This document shows, piece after piece, positions 41,613 through 47,242 of a stretch of 47,242 nt of DNA. Within the stretch, counting starts at the first letter, position 1. Every line of letters begins with the position of its first letter. The notes below the pieces were generated by a model. It was not told the DNA's origin and made no database searches. It saw only the letters and a program-made list of their open reading frames with translations. Both the position numbers and the translations under genes were made by a program. The stretch is from Myxococcota bacterium (lineage in GTDB: Bacteria; Myxococcota_A; Bradymonadia; UBA7976; UBA1532): contig JAHJCH010000116.1 of the NCBI GenBank assembly GCA_018813065.1, forward strand, positions 1 through 47,242. Reading direction: 5' to 3'.

Positions 41613-43049
41613 TCAGGTGGGCGACAAGTTTGCGCCCGAAGGCACCTCAGCCTCACGCCGCCGCTGATAGATCAGCGCGATCCGGGCGGGGATATCACCG
41701 ACGAGCACGGTAGAAGCCGCCGCGAGGCTGACACGGCCAGGGGCGGCCCCCTTAATCGCGCGGACGTGCTTACGCTGGGTATAGCTCACCTCGACCAGCG
41801 GCTCACCCTTGAGCTTGCTGTGATGCGCGGCGAGGGCCGCCGCGTCGAGGAGCGTCTCGCGATCCACCTCAGCGCGGCCGGTGGGGATGATGACGTGGCT
41901 ACCCGCCGCATCACGAACGTGGAGCCATAGATCATGGCCTCGGGCGAGCTGAAAGGTCAGCGTATGGTTATCCTGACCGCCGCGCCCCACCCAGATGGGG
42001 GTGAGAGAGGGCCCATAAAACAGCTGATAAGGCAGGCGTGGTGCCTCGGTATGCCGCCCGCCGCCGCTGTTGCTGCGCGGCTTTGAGGCGATCCCCTCGG
42101 CGTAGAGGCGAGCCGCCAGCGTCGGGGTATCAGCGATCTCCTCAGCGTAGATCTCCAGCTTGAGCAAGGCCTCCTCCGCCGCCTCCAAGCGTGCTTTACG
42201 CTGGACCTCACCGGCCTTGGCCTTCTTATAGCGAGCGAAGAGCTTATCGAGGTTCTCGGGGCCGCTGAGCTTGGGATCAAGGGGGATCTCGATAAAGGGA
42301 GCGCCGGGGGCGTACCAATCTTGAACCCGCGCCACAGACGCGCCACGGCGGATCTGATGCGCTTGCCCCTTGAGCAGCTCGCCCCAGCGCAGATCTTGGG
42401 CGGCGCGCGCGCTGTGCTCGACCTCACGAGAGAGCTTATCGATAAGCCGCTCTAGGCGTTGACGTGTTTGTCGCAGGAGGCGGGCTCTGACGGCTGCGGC
42501 GGTGGTCGTGGCGGCCTCATCTAAGAGGCGGTGTGCGGCGCGCTCCACCTCCAAGGGATCAACAAGCTGAGGTGGGCGTGGCGGCGGCCCTGGCGGCATC
42601 GGCGGGGGCGGTGTATAGGGCGCGCCCAGGCTCAGGCCCGCCCTCAGCGGCGCGGCGCTGGCGCGCAGGATACCTCTTGGATCAAGACCATAGAGATTGG
42701 GTGAGCGCCCGCCGATCTCACAGACCAGGCGCCCGGCTTCAAAGGTGAGGGTGACGATCCGATCCTGCGGATCGAGCGCCCAGCCCTCGACGCGGCGCCC
42801 AGACAGCGTGGCGCGCAGCCAGGTGTTGATCGCGGTGGGGGTGAGCAGCGTCTCGCCGCCGGCCTCGGCCTCAGCGACGCGGGGGGCTTTGGGCGTCGCC
42901 GAGAGCACGACATGCGTGCTTTGACCTGGCCGCCGCGCGCGCAAGATCAGCGTAAGTGGATCGGGCTGTCGGATCTTTTGAACCTGCGCGCCGAGCAGCT
43001 TAGGCCGCAGGGCCTCGACGACATGTTGAAGCTCGGGGTGTGTGAGCAT
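41613..43049 (-). CDS. rqcH: NFACT/RqcH family protein (fibronectin-binding-protein-like)
   Basis: A 478-aa member of the RqcH/FbpA/NEMF family, which in bacteria adds alanine tails to nascent chains stuck on split 50S subunits. ATG 43049 has GGGAGG 6 nt upstream and begins MLTHPELQHVVEALRPKLLGAQVQKIRQPDP, the NFACT-N domain; the frame is open upstream but that part is repetitive. A central coiled coil (about 170-310) with Arg/Glu/Ala follows, then the NFACT-R (DUF814) domain with HDLWLHVRDAAGSHVIIP and a terminal basic tail. It is slightly short for RqcH (usually 540-580 aa); the Pro-rich insert replaces part of the middle. Confidence 0.85.
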   Translation of the reverse strand: MLTHPELQHVVEALRPKLLGAQVQKIRQPDPLTLILRARRPGQSTHVVLSATPKAPRVAEAEAGGETLLTPTAINTWLRATLSGRRVEGWALDPQDRIVTLTFEAGRLVCEIGGRSPNLYGLDPRGILRASAAPLRAGLSLGAPYTPPPPMPPGPPPRPPQLVDPLEVERAAHRLLDEAATTTAAAVRARLLRQTRQRLERLIDKLSREVEHSARAAQDLRWGELLKGQAHQIRRGASVARVQDWYAPGAPFIEIPLDPKLSGPENLDKLFARYKKAKAGEVQRKARLEAAEEALLKLEIYAEEIADTPTLAARLYAEGIASKPRSNSGGGRHTEAPRLPYQLFYGPSLTPIWVGRGGQDNHTLTFQLARGHDLWLHVRDAAGSHVIIPTGRAEVDRETLLDAAALAAHHSKLKGEPLVEVSYTQRKHVRAIKGAAPGRVSLAAASTVLVGDIPARIALIYQRRREAEVPSGANLSPT

Positions 43050-43384
43050 TCGACGCCTCCCTTGTAGCCGACGAACATCAGATGCTGCGCTGTCGGTGTG
43101 GCGCGTCAGTATCGAAGACTGGGCGTTTGATCCGCAAAGTGAATCTGAGATGGTGGTCGAGGGGCTGCTCACTTGCTCAGAGGCGTGGTTTGGCCCTGGG
43201 TGGTTTGGCCCTGAGTGGTTTGTCCAGACAGGATTTTTGGTCTTTAAATGTGCCCTTATTTGATCCATTTCAGCCCTGAACGCCGCTCTAAACCTCCATC
43301 TCGCTCCTCAGCGCACAGATTAGATTTCACGCGCGGATCTCCGCCCACCGAAATCGCGCGCCCAGGCCCGCTAAGAGAGATACG
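43050..43384. other. Divergent intergenic region between rqcH and the helical-repeat gene
   Basis: This 335-bp gap holds a 15-bp triplet (43185-43229) and an AT-richer stretch (43230-43275). No tRNA, convincing promoter pair or extra gene was found. Frames open across it on both strands look non-coding by their composition. Confidence 0.6.
43185..43229. repeat. 15-bp tandem triplet
   Basis: GTGGTTTGGCCCTGG, GTGGTTTGGCCCTGA and GTGGTTTGTCCAGAC follow each other directly at 43185, 43200 and 43215. The third unit is degenerate. It could be an operator array for one of the divergent genes or a simple satellite. Confidence 0.7.
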
Positions 43385-46300
43385 ATGCACCGCGCCCCCC
43401 TCGCCGACCTGCTCGCCCTTGATCTCGACCCCCTCAGCCAAGCCTTGCCCTCGCGCCCACTCGATGAGGTCGCTTGCCTCACCCTCCTCCACGATCCCGA
43501 TCCACACCGCGCCCACGCCGCGCTGCGCTGGATCGAAGCTCAGGCGCCTCAGTGGGATGATCCCGCGCGGCTGCGCTGGGCCGCGACACAGCTCCCCCCA
43601 TCTCTGGCGCGCTGGTCCGATGGCGCGCGGCGGCTCATCATCGAGCTGGTCGGCGCCCTGGCCCGCTTCGGCGCGCGCCTGCCCCCGCTGCCCTCTGATG
43701 CCCCCCGCGTGGAATGCAAGCGCGCAGCGATTGCAGGGCGTGGTGAGGGCGAACTTGAAGAGTTCGTCCGAACAGGGGGCTTTGCCCCCCCCGCGCTGGA
43801 GATCGCCTGGTTGCAGGTGGCCCTTCTTGTTGAGCCGAATCAGATCGGCCCCTGGCGCCCCCTCCTGGCGCGGGCGATCTGTGGGCTCAAGGGCGCGGCG
43901 TGGGGACGCGCGCTCGATCCCTTCGCCACAGGGGCGGCGCTGGAGGCCCTGGATCAGCCCGAGGCCGACACCCAGGCTGTCGCCGTCTATCACGCCGCCT
44001 GGACCGACGGGCGCTGCGCCACGGCGTCGCTGCGGGCGCCGCTAAGGCGCCTCCTCGCTCGACGATGCCGCGCCGCCCTGGAGGCGCTCCTCACGCCACT
44101 GCTGAGGCCCCTCGCCCTCGATCCGCTACGCCAAGCGGATGATCCGCCCTCTTGGACCTCGGCCTTGATCGATCTTTGGGCGGCGCGCGGGGATGAGGCG
44201 CCCCTTTGGGCGGTCGTGGCTGAGGGCGGCGCGCTCGGGCGGCGCGCTCTGGCCGCCTTGGGGGGCTGCGCGCAGGCCGCCGCGCCGCTGATCGAGGCCG
44301 CGACGCAGCTCCAAGCCGAGGATCTCCCCCCCTCGACGGTCGCTGAGGCCCTCAAGGCGGCCCTCTCGGCGGCGCATCGCCGAGGGATCTTCGCCCGCCC
44401 CCCCGATTTGGCCGCCTTGGTGGCGATCTGGATCGAGGATCCGGCGTGGTCGGGGCGCGATCTCGCGGATCTGTGCTTCACCGCGCGCGCGGCGCTGCCC
44501 GAGGCCCTGTCTGCGGCGTTGGCGCGGCGGCCTTTGGCGACGCCAAGGGTTTTGGAGGCCCTGATCGCCTGCCCCGGAGACGCGGCGGAGGCCGCCTTGG
44601 AGGCGTTGGCGGCGGCGACGCTGGCCGATGCCGTGGCTGAGGCCATGATCCCGCCCACTTCGGCGACCACGACGGCCTCTCGCGCGCTGATTTTGGCGGC
44701 CCTGGCGACGCGGCGCACGCCCCACGCCGAGGCGTTGCTGCTTGAGGGGCTCTCGATCTGCCCCGAGGCCTGCCTGGAGGGCCTGGCGCGGGTGGGTGGA
44801 GCCGCCGCGCAGGCGGTGATCGAGGCGCGCCTTGACGCCCTGCCCACGGCGGAGGCCCTGGCGGCGCTGTGGGCGCTCATCCCCAGCGAGGATCACGCCC
44901 GCCGCGAGGCGCTCTTGGCCCGCCTCAACCCCCTCAAGCTGCCCCCGCGCCTCGTCGCCGATCTCTCCGAGGCCCGCGCGCCGGCGTTTATCCAGATGCG
45001 GCGGCGCGTGGCGGCGACGCAGCGCCCCGATAAGGCGCTGATCACCCTGTCGGCGTTGGGTGAGGAGGCCGATCTGGCGCGGATCTCGGCGCTGCTGGTG
45101 GAGGTCTGCTTGGGTTTGGACTCTGGGGCGGTCCCGCCCGACGTGGGCGGCCCTCAGCTGGTCATCCCTGAGCGGGTTATCGCCGCCCTCGCGGGGTATG
45201 CGCGGCGCTTGGCCGGTCGTGGGCGGGTGGGGATCGCCGCGATCCAGCTCGGTGATGATCCTGAGGCGAGCTTTATGAGCTGGATCGGCCTTGGGGCGCT
45301 CGAAGATCCGCGCATCAGCGTGGGCGCGCGCCGGGCGCTGGTGGAGGTCGTCGCTGCGGACGGCTGTCCTTGGGCGCGCCGGGCCTTGGCGCGCTTGCTG
45401 CGGGATAAGGAGCCGGTGGTGCAGGCGGCGGCAGCGCGTGGTTTGGTGGCCCTGGAGGCTCACGCGCTGGGCTTTAGCTTGGCGCGGCTGTTGGCGCACC
45501 CGGCCAGCGGCGTGGTCACCGCCGCCTTGGAGGCCGTCGGCGCCTTTCATTTGTCTACCCCCGCCGTCGCCGCGCTGCTGCGCCACCCAAAGATGAACGT
45601 CAAGAAGGCCGCCGCAGAGGCGCTGGCGCGGCTGTCGCCCGCTCACGCCCTGCCCGAGATCGTGGCGGCGCTGGCGCGCTGGGAGAACCCCGGCCTGCGC
45701 GCGGCGCTGTTGGCCGCCTATGACGCCTCGGGCGCAGGCGTGGGGCCGCTGCTGGCGGCGCTGTATGAGGCCGATCCAGAGGATGAGGGCGCGCATACGC
45801 GCTTGATCGCGGCCCTGGATAAGCGCCTGCGGCCCGAGGGGGTGGAGGCGCTGGCCCTGGCGGAGGGGGCGCCCGCTTGGGCCGTGGAGGCGATCTTGGC
45901 CGCCATCGATGAGGGCCGCCTCTCGCTGGCCGAGGGCGACGGCTTGGGCTTGCGGGCACGCCTGCGCCGCGCGGGGCGCCCTCAGCCCTCGGCGCCCACC
46001 CTGTCGCCTTCGGCGCGTCTGCTCCGCTGGGGTTGGGATGAGGCCGACGCCTTGGCCGCGCTGGCGGAGGCGCCGCCGTGGGATCTCCTGGCGCGCTTCA
46101 CCCCCGAGCTGCTGGCCCTGATGCCGCGCTTGGAGGGGGCGGCCCTGGCTCACCTGGCCCTGGCCTTGGCCCGCGTGGCGCGGCTGGATGAGGCGGCGGC
46201 CGCGCTGCCTCATCTCGTCGAGGCGCTGCGGCGGCTCCAGCCTCAGCCCGCCGCTGAGGGGCTCTTGGTCTTGATGGCGCGGCTGGCGCCACGGCTGGCG

Positions 46301-47242
46301 CCACCAACGGCGATGTGGCTCTTGGCGGTCATCCGCGCCCTGCCGCCGAGCCCCGGCGGCGGGCTGGCGCGGTGGCGCGCGGTGGCGGCGCTGACCGATC
46401 AGCTGTCCTTGGCGGATCTGCGCGCGGCGCTGGCGGATTGTGATCTTCAGGCGACGCCTGCGGCGCGTCGCGCCCTGCTGGCGGTGGCCTTCAATGTTGA
46501 GATCAAGGCCGCGCCGGTTGATCCACGCTGGCTTGAGCGCCTGGATGATGTGGGTGAGGGGCAGCTCAGCGCTTTGCTGGCGGCGACCGAGCACGCGGCG
46601 GCAGATCGCGCCGTGGCGGCCCTGGCGCACGCCGCTACGCTGCGCCCCTTGGGCCTCGCCCCCCTCAAGGCGCGCGCGGTCAAGGCGGTCAAGCCCCCTC
46701 GTCCCCTCGCCGCTTGGCTGGCGGCCTTGGCGTCGCCCAGCGAGGCAGGCGCAGCGGCGATGTGGCTCTTGACACACAGCGAGGAGGATCAGATCCGCCG
46801 CGCGGTGATGGCTGCTTATCTGGATGGTTTGGCGCTTGATGGCTTGGCGCTTGATGGGGCGGCGCTGCGCCGCTTGGCGTGGAGCCTCTCAGTTGAGGAT
46901 CTCCACGCGCCGCGCGGCTTGGCCCTGGCGCCTTATCTGTCCTCCGATGCCCTGCGCGGGCTGGCGCGGGCCGATCTGCCCCCCGATGCCTGGGGGCTGC
47001 TCCCCCTTGACGCGCTCTTGGCTGAGGTGGTTCGCCGCCTGGAGGGCGGGGATCGCGGGCTCGTCGGCGCCCTGGCTCAGCGCGCCCTGCCTGACTCGCC
47101 GCTGCTTCAGCGCGCCCTGGCTCTGGCCGCCACGCGCGGCGCCGATGTGGCGGCGTGGGAGGTGACGCCCGGCGCCTTCAGCCCAGCGGCGCCCTATGCC
47201 CCCCCCGTGCCGCCACGCCCCCCCGTGGCCCGTGATCCAGCC
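43385..47242 (+). CDS. Giant HEAT-like helical-repeat protein, 3' end beyond window
   Basis: From ATG 43385 a single frame stays open for 1286 codons to the last base, with third-position G/C throughout; I translated it by hand over its whole length without meeting a stop. The product is Ala/Leu-rich and built of HEAT-like helix pairs (ARRALVEVVAADGCPWARRALARLL, KEPVVQAAAARGLVALEAHAL, HPASGVVTAALEAVGAFH). There is no signal peptide, membrane segment or enzyme motif, so it is probably a cytosolic scaffold. Residues 109-135 are encoded by the dispersed 84-bp repeat. The ribosome binding site (AGAGAGATACG) is weak. The last visible part becomes Pro-rich (PPVPPRPPVARDPA), suggesting the end of the repeat domain. 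Confidence 0.85.
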   Translation, partial: MHRAPLADLLALDLDPLSQALPSRPLDEVACLTLLHDPDPHRAHAALRWIEAQAPQWDDPARLRWAATQLPPSLARWSDGARRLIIELVGALARFGARLPPLPSDAPRVECKRAAIAGRGEGELEEFVRTGGFAPPALEIAWLQVALLVEPNQIGPWRPLLARAICGLKGAAWGRALDPFATGAALEALDQPEADTQAVAVYHAAWTDGRCATASLRAPLRRLLARRCRAALEALLTPLLRPLALDPLRQADDPPSWTSALIDLWAARGDEAPLWAVVAEGGALGRRALAALGGCAQAAAPLIEAATQLQAEDLPPSTVAEALKAALSAAHRRGIFARPPDLAALVAIWIEDPAWSGRDLADLCFTARAALPEALSAALARRPLATPRVLEALIACPGDAAEAALEALAAATLADAVAEAMIPPTSATTTASRALILAALATRRTPHAEALLLEGLSICPEACLEGLARVGGAAAQAVIEARLDALPTAEALAALWALIPSEDHARREALLARLNPLKLPPRLVADLSEARAPAFIQMRRRVAATQRPDKALITLSALGEEADLARISALLVEVCLGLDSGAVPPDVGGPQLVIPERVIAALAGYARRLAGRGRVGIAAIQLGDDPEASFMSWIGLGALEDPRISVGARRALVEVVAADGCPWARRALARLLRDKEPVVQAAAARGLVALEAHALGFSLARLLAHPASGVVTAALEAVGAFHLSTPAVAALLRHPKMNVKKAAAEALARLSPAHALPEIVAALARWENPGLRAALLAAYDASGAGVGPLLAALYEADPEDEGAHTRLIAALDKRLRPEGVEALALAEGAPAWAVEAILAAIDEGRLSLAEGDGLGLRARLRRAGRPQPSAPTLSPSARLLRWGWDEADALAALAEAPPWDLLARFTPELLALMPRLEGAALAHLALALARVARLDEAAAALPHLVEALRRLQPQPAAEGLLVLMARLAPRLAPPTAMWLLAVIRALPPSPGGGLARWRAVAALTDQLSLADLRAALADCDLQATPAARRALLAVAFNVEIKAAPVDPRWLERLDDVGEGQLSALLAATEHAAADRAVAALAHAATLRPLGLAPLKARAVKAVKPPRPLAAWLAALASPSEAGAAAMWLLTHSEEDQIRRAVMAAYLDGLALDGLALDGAALRRLAWSLSVEDLHAPRGLALAPYLSSDALRGLARADLPPDAWGLLPLDALLAEVVRRLEGGDRGLVGALAQRALPDSPLLQRALALAATRGADVAAWEVTPGAFSPAAPYAPPVPPRPPVARDPA
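43701..43790 (+). repeat. Single copy of the 84-bp dispersed repeat in a second gene
   Basis: The sequence from CCCGCGTGGAATGC to the G5C/GC5 hairpin matches the minus-strand units at 30373-30628 at about nine of ten positions. Here the host frame is shifted by one base relative to the first gene, so it reads VECKRAAIAGRGEGELEEF and VRTGGF instead of WNASAKRLQG. Hairpins: 43715-43735 (TGCAA..TTGCA with an inner CGC/GCG) and 43775-43789 (GGGGGC TTT GCCCCC). Confidence 0.93.

Noticed and set aside
43248..44045. Alternative plus frame reading the repeat as WNASAQRLQG, the same frame as in the first host gene
   Set aside because: Outside the repeat it is Ser/Arg/Pro-rich without structure, while the frame starting at 43385 has GC3 bias and continues open to the window end. 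I therefore take the frame difference as real, though proteomics would settle it.
44126..46777. 883-codon open frame on the minus strand
   Set aside because: It is Arg/Gln/Gly-rich with no fold-like pattern and lies exactly antisense to the plus-strand helical-repeat gene, which has the expected third-position GC and coherent helices.

Overview
The window is a compact, gene-dense, GC-rich chromosomal segment from what looks like a predatory or delta-type Gram-negative bacterium, most likely a member of the Myxococcota or a close relative. The pointers are two tandem serine/threonine kinases, PEGA and TPR regulators, many lipoproteins with Cys-rich heads and Asp/Ala/Gly-rich linkers, myxobacterial-type outer-membrane beta-barrels, a TSP3/OmpA protein, and very long alpha-helical-repeat proteins. 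No rRNA, CRISPR array, prophage or insertion sequence was recognised.

Layout. 1-2653: truncated lipoprotein, metallophosphoesterase, and two membrane proteins; the second carries presenilin-like signatures. 2764-8979: ftsY with an intrinsic terminator, then an operon of two paralogous outer-membrane beta-barrels, a membrane-anchored HEAT protein and a MinD/ParA-type ATPase. 8964-15982: esterase, Omp85-like barrel, a 1114-aa lipoprotein whose core is strikingly AT-rich, and a TPR protein. 16036-20945 (minus strand): tRNA-Val, rpmI, rplT, pheS, pheT, ihfA and tRNA-Pro, the classical translation cluster without infC. 21041-26212: DciA-like protein, a DEAD-box RNA helicase with an Asp28 tract, an OB-fold-like lipoprotein and a methyltransferase. 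26346-32279: signalling cluster of PEGA/TPR protein, two Ser/Thr kinases and a TPR plus double cyclic-nucleotide-binding protein. 32420-38840: OmpA/TSP3 protein, an AsmA-like/GT51 peptidoglycan glycosyltransferase fusion, glycerate kinase, a DUF4920-like protein, a PepSY-TM protein and a lipoprotein. 39028-43049: small outer-membrane protein, hpf, ridA, two unknowns and an RqcH/NFACT protein. 43385-end: a giant helical-repeat reading frame that stays open past the edge of the window.

Genes are packed tightly. Many co-directional pairs overlap by ATGA, GTGA or TTGA, and three convergent pairs share a palindromic stop tetramer (CTAG twice, TTAA once). Sigma70-type promoters with TTGAC(A/C) and 17-nt spacers precede both tRNAs, the helicase and the OmpA gene.

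The most unusual signal is an 84-bp dispersed repeat with conserved hairpins. It sits as three perfect-period tandem copies inside the cyclic-nucleotide-binding gene (30373-30628) and as one copy inside the unrelated giant helical-repeat gene (43701-43790). It is translated in a different reading frame in each host gene, which suggests a protein-invading short mobile repeat comparable in habit to Rickettsia palindromic elements. Other highlights are the presenilin-like membrane protein, the AT-rich core of the 1114-aa lipoprotein, a hairpin that covers the ftsY ribosome binding site, and a kinase whose HRDLK lysine is serine.
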